Notes under the pieces: model-generated
Seen by the model: only the letters and a program-made list of their open reading frames with translations
Told to the model about the DNA's origin: nothing
The model's database searches: none
Translations under genes and position numbers: made by a program
Origin: Theropithecus gelada
Taxonomy: Eukaryota > Chordata > Mammalia > Primates > Cercopithecidae
Direction: 5' to 3'
NCBI RefSeq assembly: GCF_003255815.1
Contig: NC_037680.1
Coordinates: 21,500,739-21,564,738, forward strand
Length of the DNA: 64,000 nucleotides
Shown here: positions 31,912-42,939 of the stretch, in pieces
Numbering within the stretch: position 1 is the first letter of the stretch
Layout of the letters: every line of letters begins with the position of its first letter

Positions 31912-33494
31912 GAAGATTGGTAACAGGAGTAGAGTGTTGCTATAACGATATCTGAAAATGTAGAAGCAGTTCTGGAACTGGGTAATGAGCAGAAGTTGGA
32001 ACAGTTTGAAGGGTCCAGGAGGATAGGAGGATAAGAAAAAGTTTGGAACTTATTAGAGACTGGTTAAATAGTTATGATCAAAATGCTGATGGAAATATGG
32101 ACAGTGAAGTCCAGGCTGATGTCTCAGAAGGAAATGAGGACCTTATTGGGAACTAAAGTAAAGGTCACTCATGTTACATCCTAGCAAAAAGCTTGGCTGC
32201 ATTGTGTCAAGGTCCTAGAGATCTATGGAAGTTTTACCCTAAGACTAACAACTTATAGTATCTGGCAGAACAAATGTCTAAGCAGCAAAGCATTCACAAA
32301 GTGGTGTGGCTGCTCCTAAACACATATAATCAGATATAAAAGCAAAGGAATAACTTAACATTGGGACTTATATTTAAAAGGGAAGCAGAGCATAAATGTT
32401 TGGAAAATTTGCTGCCTGACCATGTGGCAGAGAGAGAGAGAGAAAAAGCATTTTTAGGAGAGAAACACAAGAGGGTTGTCGAGCAACCATGTACTAAATA
32501 GCATAACTGAAAGGCAGCCAAGTGCTAATATCCAAAATACTAGGAAAAAGGCCTTGAAGGCATTTCAGAAGTTTTCAGGACAGTCCCTCCTTTCGCAGGC
32601 CCAGAGGCCTAGGAGGAAAGAATGGTTTCATGGGCTAAATCCTTGGTGCTGCTGCCCTATACAACCTTGAAAGGTTGCTCCCTGCATGCTGGCTGCTCCA
32701 GCTCCATCCATGGCTCAAAAGGCCCCAGATATAGTTGAGGCTGCAGCTTTGGAGAGCACAAGACACAAAAAGCCATGGTAGCTTCCACATGGTGTTAAGT
32801 CTGCTGGTGCACAGAATGCAAGAGTGAAGGAAGCTTGTCAGCTTCCACCTAGATTTCAGAGATTGTATGAGAAATCCTAAGTGCCCAGGTAGAAGTCTAC
32901 CACAGGGACAGAGCCCCTGCAGAGATTCTCTACTAGGGAAATGCCAGGGAAAATGTGGGGTTAAAGCTGCCCACAAAGTCCCCATATGGGCACTGCCTAG
33001 TGGAGATGTGAGAAGGCAGCTACTGCCCTCCATACTACACAATGGTAGAGTCACCAGTAGCTTTCCTCCTGAGTCTGGAAAATCTACAGGCACCCACAAA
33101 GCCCTAGTGGCAGAGCTGCCCAAGACCTTGGAAGACTACTCCTTGCATCATTGTGCCCTGGATATGGGACATGGTATCACAGATTATGTAGGAATTTTAA
33201 AGTTTAATGTGTGCCTTCCTGGGTTTCAGACTTGCATGAGACTTGTTGCCCCTTCCCTTTGGCTGATGTATCCCTTTTGGCATGGGAATGTTTACCTGAT
33301 ACCTATAGCACTATTGTATCTTGGAATAAAACAACTTGTTTTTAATTTCATAGGCTCATTGGTGGAAAAAACTCAGATAAGACATTGAACTTGGGACTTT
33401 TGAGTTGGGGGTAGAAGAGGTTAAGACTGTTGGAAAAGGATAAATGAACTTTGCCATATGAGAAGGACATGAGATTTTGGGGGCTGGGGCAGAA
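31912..33494 (+). pseudogene. MaLR internal region, non-functional
   Basis: This sequence lies between the two LTRs. The longest frames, 32867-33388 (+, 173 codons) and 32635-33123 (-, 162 codons), overlap on opposite strands and show no protease, reverse-transcriptase or integrase motif. MaLR internal regions carry at most worn gag-like sequence. The 173-codon frame is in the sense orientation and ends about 100 bases before the 3' LTR. I regard it as a relic or chance frame. Confidence 0.75.
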
Positions 33495-33911
33495 TTATAT
33501 AGTCTACATGTGTGTCCCCTCCAAGTCTCATGTTGAAATGTGATCCCTGATGTTGGAGATAGGGCCTAGTGGGAGGTACTGGATCATGGGAGCAGATCCT
33601 TCTTGAATGGTTTGGTGCCATCCCCTTGATGCTGTACTCATAATAATGAGTGAATTCTTACTCTGAGTGCATGCCAGATCTGGTTGTTTAAAAGAATATT
33701 GCACATCCCCCTTTCTTGTTCTGTGTGACAGACCTGTTCCCCTTCACCTTCTGCCATGATTGTAAGCTTCCTGGGACCCTCAGCAATAGCAGATACTGGC
33801 ATCGTGCCTCCTGTATTGTCTACAGAACCATGGGCCAATTAAACCTCTTTTCTCTATACATTACCCAGTCTCAGATATTCCTTTATAGCCACACAAGAAC
33901 AGACTAATGCA
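33495..33911 (+). repeat. 3' LTR of the MST-type element
   Basis: A 417-bp LTR. Its first bases have decayed to TTATATAGTCTACATGTGTG against TGATATGGTTTGGATATGTC in the 5' copy. ATTAAA at 33838-33843 matches the poly(A) signal position of the other LTR. ATAGT follows directly. Confidence 0.9.
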
Positions 33912-33916
33912 ATAGT

Positions 33917-34189
33917 CATTAAAGATAATTAATTATACCTCTTGGTACACACAGACGCTTGTGTTCTATTAACCAGAAAACAAATGGATCTTGCTTAGCT
34001 TTCCCTGATTTGGAAATATAATCATCTTTGGTGTATCTCATTTACTAGTCTTTTAAAACTAAGTAGCTGCTATGCAAGATGTCCACCACCTGTAACCTCT
34101 GTTCCAACACAAACACAAAGCTCAATCCATTTCCAGTTGTTTGTTTGATGTACATGACATAATGGTTGTAATTGCCAGCAATCATGTGG
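33917..34189. other. Short intergenic stretch
   Basis: Unique-looking AT-rich DNA between the MaLR element and an L1 5' end. Confidence 0.45.
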
Positions 34190-37026
34190 AGGAGAGTGAC
34201 ATCAGCAAGATGGCCAACTTAGATGCCCCTAGCACCTGTCCCCCTGGGAAAGACAACCAGAACAGTGAATAAACACCTATGCTTAAACAAAAATAACTGA
34301 AGGAGGGTGTTGGGGTACATCAAAGAAGTAACAAAAACCCTGATGTTCACAGAAACTATGGATGGCCACATGGAGAATAGAAGGAAATGTGTAACCTCCA
34401 ACCACCATCCCCTAACTGGGATCAGCTGGGATCTAGGAGGAATTTCTCCCTATGATGGGAAAGTAGGCAAGTGGATCCCAACAACCGCCATTCACACTTG
34501 GACACCCTAAATACTTTACAACTAGGATCGCCTGCAGTTCTCAAAGGTACTATGTCCAGCTGAGGGAGTTGTCTGGAGTCCTCACAGCTGGGATTCTCTC
34601 AGAGAAGGAAATGATACTATACTGTGCCCTGCCCCTTGTGGCCCATATGGCGACTGCTGTGTGCCATCTTGGAATAAGAACCATGGCTTTACTGTATCTT
34701 GCTCCAGAAATGAAAAGCCACAGCTCTCCTTCATCCCCAAGGCTAAGCCTCCACTGAATGGCAGCCCAGTGGCCTGACATACTCAAGCTGAGCTGCAAGC
34801 AACTCTTACACCCTTCCCCATGGGGCCAAGTGGAGTTGTATCCACTTCATCTACCTCTTCCCCTGCCCCCTTGGGTCAGAGCTGAAGTGGTATATTCAGA
34901 GCAATCATACTTCTTCACTGCCTAAGCTGAAGCAACACCTTACAGCCCGGAACAGTCATGTCTCCAGGCCTCAGCTGAAGTGGCACATCAGCCCCTGGAG
35001 AATCAGAGCCTTGGCTAAGCTGAGCAGTCATGCATCCCAGGGCTGAGCTGACAGATTACCCCACATCCCAGGGAAACAGAGCAGTGGCTGAGCTGAGACA
35101 CCATGCCCTACAGGCAAACAACTCTAGTACTCTGCCACCCTCATGCTAGACTACCCGCTATCGAGTCTGAGATGCTGAGACATACTTTCCTGTGGGGAGT
35201 GGAGTCATCACCCTGATGTTCCCTGCCTCCCCAGGGCTTAACCAACAGCTGTGCTTCACCATTCTGGGGGCTTGCTGCCACTTCACCTGACCTCATAGAG
35301 TTTGGGACACCAGAAAGAGCCACTGTCCTAGAGTCTACAGTTACTACTACACAGTGTTTCACCTCCTGGGAACCAAGTTGCCAGTGAACCCTATTGGTAC
35401 AAGTTCCAGAACTGAAACCACACCAGATCTCCAAAGCACACTTTCTTCCCCACAGTCAGGCTAGTGTTGTGCTCTGCCCCTCCAAGGTAGAATTACAGCT
35501 ACAATCCAGACCCTTGGGCCCAAGCTGCTAGAGAGAAGGTACCTCTGAGTCACAGCTCCTGGCTCTGTGAGCAACGTACATCCAATCTTGCCACAGAGAT
35601 CAAACCTGCTCCCCAAGACCCAGGTGCCACAATAGGTTCATGAGACCCTGTGCCTAGTCCCCTGGCTCCATAGCTGCTTTGAGCACCTCTACCCGGGGAC
35701 CCCAGTACCATTGTACCCTTTGGTAGGCCATGTCAGGCCTTCAAGAGGGATCCCCTAAACTAAGTCTCCCTATTGTGGGGAAAATGAGAATAGGAGAACC
35801 CTAAAAGCCTTTAACACTGAGGACATTAGTAAGCTGTGCTGCCACTGCCACTGCCACAAACTTCTACAGCATAGGTCACTGAGGCACCTACAATTGTTGC
35901 TGCATGGAGACTGTAGCAGTGCACCTATCTGTTAACAGAATTACCACACCCTTCTCAATCAGCACAGTAAAACCCAACTGCAGTGGAAAGTCTTTCTCTA
36001 CAAAAGCCATTGTATAAAGTTTGGAAGAGGTGATTATTAGAACCAGATTCGTAGACATCAATGCAAGGATGCAAGAAACATACAATGACAAGGAAACATG
36101 ACAGTAACACAGGAGCATAATAACTCTGTAGTAACAGATCCCAGTGAAAAGGAAATTGATGCAATTCCAGAAAATAAAACTCAAAATAATGATCTGAAAG
36201 AAACTCAATGAAATAGAAGACAATACAGGTATACAATTTAACAAAATTGGTAAAGCCATTTACAACTTGAATGAGAAATTTAACAAAGAGAAAATTTTTA
36301 AAAAGACCCAAACAGAAATTCTACAGCTGAAGAATTCAGTGAATGCAATTTAAAAATACAGTTGAGAGATTCAACAGCAAGCTTGATCAAGTAGAAGAAC
36401 TGATCTATGAACCTGAAAAAAAGTCACTTGAAATTATACAGTTAGAGAAAAATAAGAAATAAGAATCATGAATAGTGAAGAAACTACAATATTTGTGGAA
36501 CATCATTAAGTGAACTGGGAATTCCAGGAGGATAAGAAAAGAATACAGGCATAGAAAATTTATACAATGAAATAAGAGTTGAAAACTTCCTATGTCTGTG
36601 GAGAGACATGGACATTCAGGTTCAGGAAGCTCCAAGATCCTCAAATAGATTCAACCCAAAAAGGTCTTTCTTCAGGCACATTATAATCAAATTCTCAAAC
36701 ATCAAAGACAGATAATTCTACAAACAGCAAGATAAAAGTGTCAAGTCACATATAAGTGACTAATATTAGACTAACAACATATTTACTCTATGGAAGCCTT
36801 TTAGGCCAGGAGAAAATGGGATAATATATGTGAAGTAATTAAAATAAATTCTAACCAAGAATACTATACTCAGCAAAGATATGCTTCATAAAATGACAGA
36901 GAAATAAAGTTATTTCCCAGATAAGCAAAAGAGGGCATTCAACACTAGACCAGTGTTTTAAAAAATGCTCAAGGTAGTTCTAAGTATGGAAACTAAAAGA
37001 CAATAATCTCTATCATGAAAACACAT
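34190..37026 (+). repeat. 5' half of an old L1 (5' UTR plus broken ORF1 region)
   Basis: It starts near GAGTGACATCAGCAAGATGG, a typical old L1 (L1M) 5' end. It continues through a GC-richer 5' UTR to about 36.0 kb and then shows ORF1-type sequence: AATGAGAAATTTAACAAAGA, CAGAAATTCTACAGCTGAAG, ACATGGACATTCAGGTTCAG, AGATTCAACCCAAAAAGGTC, TATACTCAGCAAAGATATGC and TTCCCAGATAAGCAAAAGAG. ORF1 is full of stops. The element stops abruptly at ATCATGAAAACACATC, before ORF2, at the Alu scrap. Minus-strand frames at 35141-36644 are antisense shadows. Confidence 0.8.
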
Positions 37027-37063
37027 CCGGTGGCTCACGCCTGTAATCCCAGCACTTTGAGAG
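37027..37063 (+). repeat. 37-bp Alu scrap at L1 break
   Basis: CCGGTGGCTCACGCCTGTAA through TCCCAGCACTTTGAGAGG is the first part of an Alu left arm. It has no tail and no visible target duplication, and sits exactly where the L1 ends. Confidence 0.85.
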
Positions 37064-37478
37064 GATCCACAGATTGCAGGATACACCTTGAAGTCAACCA
37101 GCCAGGCCAGGACTAAAAACATTGCAAATGCCCTCCCATGGCCTCCTCTTCTGAGATACAACAAGACTCTGTTAAGATGGTGTTCTTCCATACTGCATTA
37201 CTCAATTTACTGTTTTTTTCTGGTGTTGTGTTGTAGAAGTTGACTGTTAATACATTGTTTCTGCCTTTAAGGAACTCAGAAGTTCAGAAACCATGATATC
37301 TTGAAATTTACCTAGATAGTAGTATATTAGACTTAAAGGGATTAAAAATTGTATTGAACCTTGCTCAGCCAGTATAATTCTTCAGGGGCCCTATGTACAT
37401 TCATCCATTCAATTATTTTAGATGATTGTATTAACTGAAAACATATTACATGCATGGAGTAGTGTCAAAGTAGTATTT
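37064..37478. other. Unassigned DNA
   Basis: Follows the L1/Alu junction. Begins ATCCACAGATTGCAGGATAC. No family recognised. Confidence 0.4.
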
Positions 37479-37664
37479 GAAAATTTATATTTAATATAAA
37501 TTTATATTTATATTAATAAATTTATATATATTTATATATTATATTTATATATTATATTTATATATATTTATATATATATAAATTTGTATATATTTAATAT
37601 AAATATAAATATTTGAAAATTTGTATTTTCAAATATAAATATTTTGAAAATTTATATTTACTAT
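37479..37664. repeat. AT-only palindromic tract
   Basis: About 185 bases, almost only A and T, built from AAATTTATAT, TATATTTATATATTATATTT and AATATAAATATAAATATTTG blocks. Many internal inverted repeats, and the edge blocks GAAAATTTATATTTAATATA and TTGAAAATTTATATTTAC repeat one another. Confidence 0.88.
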
Positions 37665-38993
37665 ACACAGGAAGATTGGAACCTATCAGTGAAGCAAACA
37701 TACACACAACCATAATAAAAAAGACAATAATACTTATCATTAAGTATACACAGGTGCCAATGGAATTATAGAAATTACCAACATGTACCTACAGAACTCA
37801 GCAAAAATGTCATGACCAAGTTTGTGAGTCAAGTATAGGTTAGAAGGCACTTGAAAAGGTAAAAGTAATACATGAAAGAGATAAAAACTAGTATTCCATG
37901 TTTGGGAATCTACAACAGTCTAACATTATTGGATCATACTGTATAAAATGTTTGTAGACAATAGATTTCAATTTGTTAAGAAGTTGGTACAAAACCTTGT
38001 AAATAATAACAATCATTAAAGAATATTGAGCATGGGAAAAAAGTTGCTTCTCACTACATGTTAGCCCAATTTTTCTGGCAACACTGTGAAGGATAATTTA
38101 TTAAGGGATAAGAATATAGGTAGAGTGACTATCTAGAAAGCTATTGCAGTGAGGGGAAGATTAGAACAAGATAAACTAAAAAGGTTGAATTAAGACAGTT
38201 TAAAATTGATTTATCATTAGATGAAGATGTCCAAAATGAAGTAGCAATTTTCAGATCATTATCAATAGGTAATTGGTCGATTATTGTGCTATTTAATGAA
38301 ACACTGATGATGGGCAAATATTTTCATAATAGTCTTGAAACATTTCTAGACTCATTATAGACAACATATCAATCTTATTTAACGAATCAATAGTATTGAT
38401 CTGCTCAAATACATGCAGTTTTCTTTATTTAACTGACTATGGAAAAATGAATGGCCTTGCCATGGTTTGTTAATAATGATGAAGAGAAGTGGTGGCTATA
38501 AAAGTTTATAAAATAATTCATAAATGGTTTATATATCCATCAATGCCAGCAATTAGCCAGTGTCAATCAGGTCTTGAACTTAAACTTATTGAAAAGATAA
38601 TATATAAAATAGTCTAACACAGGATGCCTACTATATTAAGTTTTATTGTATATTTTGTCATCATGGTCTGTGTGAAGGCACAATAAGGGATGAGAAAATC
38701 ATTTTTGCTCTACATTTTATTAGAAATCTGAACCTGAATATGGTTGGATCAAATGACAGCCTTAAAAACGGAAAGCTGTAGAATTGAATAGGAAAAGGTG
38801 ATTTTTAGAATAGTAAAGTGCAATTGAAACAGAATAGGTTTACTTTGAATGCCAAAGAATGACAGATAGAAAGTCTATGATTTGTTTTCTTATATGTTAT
38901 TTTTACAGCAAGGATGTTAAATTAGAACATCCTTATATATAAAGAAGTACTCACTGGATCTGGGCATCTCAACTGTTTATACTCATAAATAAA
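37665..38993. other. AT-rich intergenic DNA
   Basis: About 1.3 kb with no gene and no family that I can name. Confidence 0.4.
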
Positions 38994-39300
38994 TGGATGT
39001 GGTGGCTCACGCCTGTAATCCCAGCACTTTGTGAGGCCTAGGCGGGCGGATCACGAGGTCAAGGAGATCAAGATCATCCTTGCTAACATGATGAAACACC
39101 GCCTCTACTAACAAATATGAAAAATTAGCCTAGCATGGTGGCGGGCGCCTGTAGTCCCAGCTACTCGGGAGGCTGAGGCAGGAGAATTGTGTGAACCCAG
39201 GAGGCCGAGCTTGCAGTGAGCCGAGATCACGACACTGCACTCCCGCCTGGGAGACAGAATGAGACTCCGTCTCAAAAAAATAAAAAATAAATAAAATAAG
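38994..39300 (+). repeat. AluY, plus strand
   Basis: It runs from TGTGGTGGCTCACGCCTGTA to GAATGAGACTCCGTCTC and an A-rich tail. GATCACGAGGTCAAGGAGAT and GCCGAGCTTGCAGTGAGCCG support AluY. The first few bases are missing. Confidence 0.92.
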
Positions 39301-39649
39301 TGGACGTGAAAGAATCTTTACTTCTTAAAGTAAGACCCTGCTAAATGTTGCCTGCTGTGAAATGTTAAAGAGAAATTTGATTATGCATAGTGCACCTAGC
39401 CATGTGCATTATGAGTTGCTGTTGAAATACACAAACTAATTATATTTGTATCAAGGATTCTAGCATTTGATGGATTGCTAGATAGCATAAAGCTTTTAAA
39501 GACATTTGCTTAAAGCAACATTTTTACTTTACTATTAAGGTGGCTAGAAGGTCGAACCTCACCTATTAACAGAAGAGATACGACCCATCTGTTTTCTAAA
39601 TAGCACAACCATTTTTCATTGTTTTAAAACACAGATTTTATTATTATCC
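39301..39649. other. Intergenic DNA
   Basis: Nothing recognised. Confidence 0.4.
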
Positions 39650-40200
39650 AGGTATGGTATGGCAAACAGATCAGGAGATAATTGTTATTAAAAAGACAGT
39701 TTGCTACTCACAGTTCCCAAGAAGAGGGGGCCTGCCAAGTTATGCAGAGGCCACATAGGAAACCACCAGGGTAGGTCAGAAGGCACAGGAGCGAGAGGAA
39801 AATATGGGCAAGAACCTTTGCTGTGGGTTCTGCAGCAAGGAAGGAGCAAGTCAGGGTAAGCAGCCCTATGTTTGGCTAGTTTGAATAATTTTAGCGGGCT
39901 TTAGGGGGTACCATCTGTCTCTAGTTGTTTAGGACCTTATCTTGGGGTAATTAGAGCAGGAGAATAGTGGGCCAGATTGTAAGAGAGCCTGATTCTTTAA
40001 AAGGTGGTTGAATTGTGGGCTCTGGATTGATTGCTTTGTATATGATTGCTTTGTATATGAAAGGAGCGCTCACAAGTGAGTCCTTTACTGTCTTTAGCTC
40101 TGGGAGGAGCAGTCTCTTCAGAATTAGCAAGGTTTCAGATGTCAAAGCATCAGAAATACAGAAATAAAAAAGCATGAATAATACAACTCATCAATGTCAA
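39650..40200 (-). repeat. Possible LTR fragment, minus strand
   Basis: A GC-richer block in AT-rich flanks, with CACAGTTCCCAAGAAGAGGG and AACCTTTGCTGTGGGTTCTG. It could be a worn ERVL-type LTR. A 15-base unit TGATTGCTTTGTATA is duplicated in tandem at 40028-40042 and 40043-40057. Confidence 0.35.
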
Positions 40201-40433
40201 AACCTTTATGTTCAATCATTCAAAAAATAAACACAAAAACAGTTAAATCTGTTCTTCCTTACAGCAGGGCCCAAGAGGTTAATCTTAACAACAACTAGAG
40301 ATTTCTGGACTAGCAGTACTCTCAAGTTTAGAGAGCCTAGAAACTAGAAAATTTATAATTGCCTTTGCTTTTGCTTTCCGGTGACTTCTTAAAACACATC
40401 ACGGTTGCAGTAAGTAGCTAGTCAGGCTTCAGT

Positions 40434-41090
40434 GGGGAAGGAGAGGGCGCCCCCCACCAATCAGGAATGTTAAGCGACCATCAGGTGATGGTCATGCAGT
40501 TGTCATACTAAAATGATAATTGGTTGCAGCCGGTGCCAGGGAGAGAGGCAATTTCCCAATAGATGAAAACACTTGAAATTTGTAATCAGCAACTTCCAAT
40601 AAGATATCAGGAATTGAGTGAATGGGCTCAAGCATGCACATTAAGAGACAAAACGGCGGAGTAAGACTTGCAGGTGGCATTCCACCAGAAAAGGGAAGAA
40701 AGCCTCAGGAGAGCATGCGTACAACTTCCTAAACACATTGCACACTCACTTCCCAACCGCAGGGGGGCACCACACATGCGGGAGGCTTACCCTAAGAGAA
40801 GAACGAAGGGAAAGGCGTGAAGGACACTGAAATAGGTCAGCATATAAAATCCTAGGTTCAAGGTTAAATGGGGCACGTGACCTCAACGGTGCCTGCTTGG
40901 ATTCTTCCAAGTGTACTTTCCTTTCTTTCCTGCTCTGAAGCCTTTTAAAAAACTTCTACTCCTGCTGTAAAACTTGCCGCGGTCTCTTCTTCTGCCTTAT
41001 GCTCCTCAGTCAATTTTTTTCTTCTGAGGAGGCAAGAATTCAGGCTGCGGCAGACCTGTACAGATTCACCGCTGGTAACTTGGATATTCA
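40434..41090 (+). repeat. ERV1-type solo LTR with TATA box
   Basis: A GC-rich block from near GGGGAAGGAGAGGGCGCCCC to CACCGCTGGTAACTTGG. CCACCAATCAGGAATGTTAA supplies a CCAAT-like box. TATAAAA lies at 40843-40849. TTTTCTTCTGAGGAGGCAAG and GGCAGACCTGTACAGATTCA look like the U5 of a primate ERV1 LTR. The expected poly(A) signal site reads AAAAAA at 40947-40952. No retroviral genes adjoin it. Family not named with certainty. Confidence 0.65.
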
Positions 41091-41460
41091 CCAACCCTAA
41101 CACCACGAATTCAAAAAAACTGTATTTAAAGTAAAGGTGAATGGCTTTTCCTGTTTGCCTAGGGGAATAAGAACATGGGTTCCTGTTTAAAATCATCTGG
41201 TAGAGAAGAAATTTAAAACAGAATTGAGTTTGCACCTTTGTAATTCAAATAAATTAACTCATAATCTACAGCAGATGAAAATATATTTCACTCTAAAGCT
41301 TGTAATAACTTTATCATAATACGTTTCTATGAAGAGGACAATGTGAGGTTGTTTCTCTCCACCTTTAATATTGTACATTCAAAAATACAGAGGGTAATCT
41401 TCATTGAAGCCTTTAGGATAAAATAAGCCCCATGCACAATGTTCAGATTGAAATGTATAA
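41091..41460. other. Intergenic DNA
   Basis: AT-rich, nothing recognised. The minus frame 40945-41235 spans the LTR edge and is not a gene. Confidence 0.4.
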
Positions 41461-41467
41461 GACTATG

Positions 41468-41470
<3 letters not shown>

Positions 41471-41501
<31 letters not shown>

Positions 41502-41708
41502 AGATGGAGTCTCGCTCTGTCGCCCAGGCTGGAGTGCAGTGGCCGGATCTCAGCTCACTGCAAGCTCTGCCTCCCGGGTTCCCGCCATTCTCCTGCCTCA
41601 GCCTCCCGAGTAGCTGGGACTACAGGCGCCCACAACCGCGCCCGGCTAATTTTTTTGTATTTTTAGTAGAGATGAGGTTTCGAGGCGGGCGGATCACAAG
41701 GTCAGGAG
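41471..41708 (-). repeat. Monkey-type AluY with inverted 5' end
   Basis: A long T run, then GAGATGGAGTCTCGCTCTGT, GGCCGGATCTCAGCTCACTG (the monkey AluYR mark) and the rest of a minus-strand Alu down to TTTTAGTAGAGATGAGGTTT (41661-41680). Then 41682-41708 reads GAGGCGGGCGGATCACAAGG plus TCAGGAG, which is plus-strand Alu left arm. The whole is flanked by GACTATGATA (41461-41470 and 41708-41717). The 5' part of this Alu is therefore inverted and part of the left arm is lost. Confidence 0.88.
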
Positions 41709-41717
41709 ACTATGATA

Positions 41718-42850
41718 TTTTTTAAACAATGCCTTTTGGTTTTAGTACAAATAGCTTTAAGATGTTTGAAACTCAATTTTATTTATATCTAATTCGTAAA
41801 TATTATTAAGACTGAACCATATTTCAAATCAAGAATGTAACAGGTTCAAGAAGTTTTGTCTTTAAATGAATCAAGAGGTATCTATAAGCACTCAGCCATT
41901 CAACAAGTGTCTGCTGAATTCCAAATTGTATATATTAGGTTTGGTTATTGTAGGCACAAAATATTAATGCTTATTACAAGATTTACAATTATCCCTGTAG
42001 AACTAGGAGATCATTTTTAAATGCACATTTCAATTTGGTTGTTCCTGAAACAAGAGTGCACGCAGTCCCAGGGTTTTCAGATCACGCACATACATCTTAA
42101 CAGTGCACATTACAACTTAATCCTGGAGTCAATTAATAAATTGGTTGAAATAGCAGTTTGATTAAAATCTCAGATGTGCTAATTCGCTTTCCTAGTGCCC
42201 TTTAATTAAGACTTTAATAGAGTCTGCAATTACCTGCAAATTTTGTCTTTGTCTTAAATATTTGTGCTTCTATCTTTAACTTTCAAAGCTCCTTCAACTC
42301 ACCAAGCAGAAGAAAGAAGTCTTAGAAATTAAGCTAAAGTATATAGAAAATAGGCATATTTTCCTTCAACAGGATGGGCAACAACTACATGACTTTAAAA
42401 CAAACATTGCAATTTAATTTGCAAAACAGGTTTTTTTACTCTATAATATGATATTTTGTGTGTGTGGTGGCGAGAAACTTTACTATTGGTGAATGAGGCA
42501 GTACTCTGGGGACATTTTCTACTCAAAGTATCTTGTACTTAGTTGAATTTGAATATAGAAAACTTAATACTCAAATTTAAGTTTTCCATGTTGAAAATTT
42601 AACTTTATGAGAAAAACAGAACTTTTTCCTCATCTCTTTTTAGCAATTGTTTTTGTGCTTTTATACTCTGTATAAAGCATTGTACAAAGCGCTTTACACA
42701 AACTGTCATTTACTACTCCAAAAAATAAAAAAAAAAAGCAAGTACACAGAGCTCAGTCTGATGCTTTATTTTTTAATAAGCAGATATATATACTTTAAAA
42801 AATATAACAGCAAAAAGACCACCTATGTTTGATTGCCCCACAAAAGCAAC
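41718..42850. other. AT-rich intergenic DNA
   Basis: No gene and no named repeat. CAGCCATTCAACAAGTGTCT near 41893 is faintly L2-like. Confidence 0.4.
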
Positions 42851-42857
42851 TGCCCTC

Positions 42858-42932
42858 TGAGCCACGATTGCACCACTGCACTCCAGCCTGGGGGACAAAG
42901 CAAGACTCCGTCTCAAAAAAAAAAAAAAAAAG
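42858..42932 (+). repeat. 5'-truncated Alu with short target duplication
   Basis: Only the last ~60 bases of the right arm, TGAGCCACGATTGCACCACT to CAAGACTCCGTCTC, and an A tail. TGCCCTC flanks it (42851-42857 and 42933-42939). Confidence 0.85.
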
Positions 42933-42939
42933 TGCCCTC

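Larger units (their letters stand above)
31488..33911 (+). mobile_element. Two-LTR MST-type MaLR element with perfect target duplication
   Basis: The 5' LTR (31488-31911) starts TGATATGGTTTGGATATGTC and contains CTCATGTTGAAATGTGATTC and GTTTAAAAGAGTGTGGCACC. The 3' LTR (33495-33911) shows the same blocks and ends GACTAATGCA. The internal region of about 1.58 kb begins GAAGATTGGTAACAGGAGTA, as in MST/THE1 internal sequence, and ends with a purine-rich GGGGGCTGGGGCAGAATTA just before the 3' LTR. ATAGT is present on both sides (31483-31487 and 33912-33916), an exact 5-bp duplication. MaLR elements are old, non-autonomous relatives of ERVL. The two LTRs are clearly diverged, so the insertion is ancient. 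Confidence 0.93.

Noticed and set aside
32635..33123. A 162-codon minus-strand open frame
   Set aside because: It is antisense to the MaLR internal region and overlaps a sense frame; no retroviral motif.
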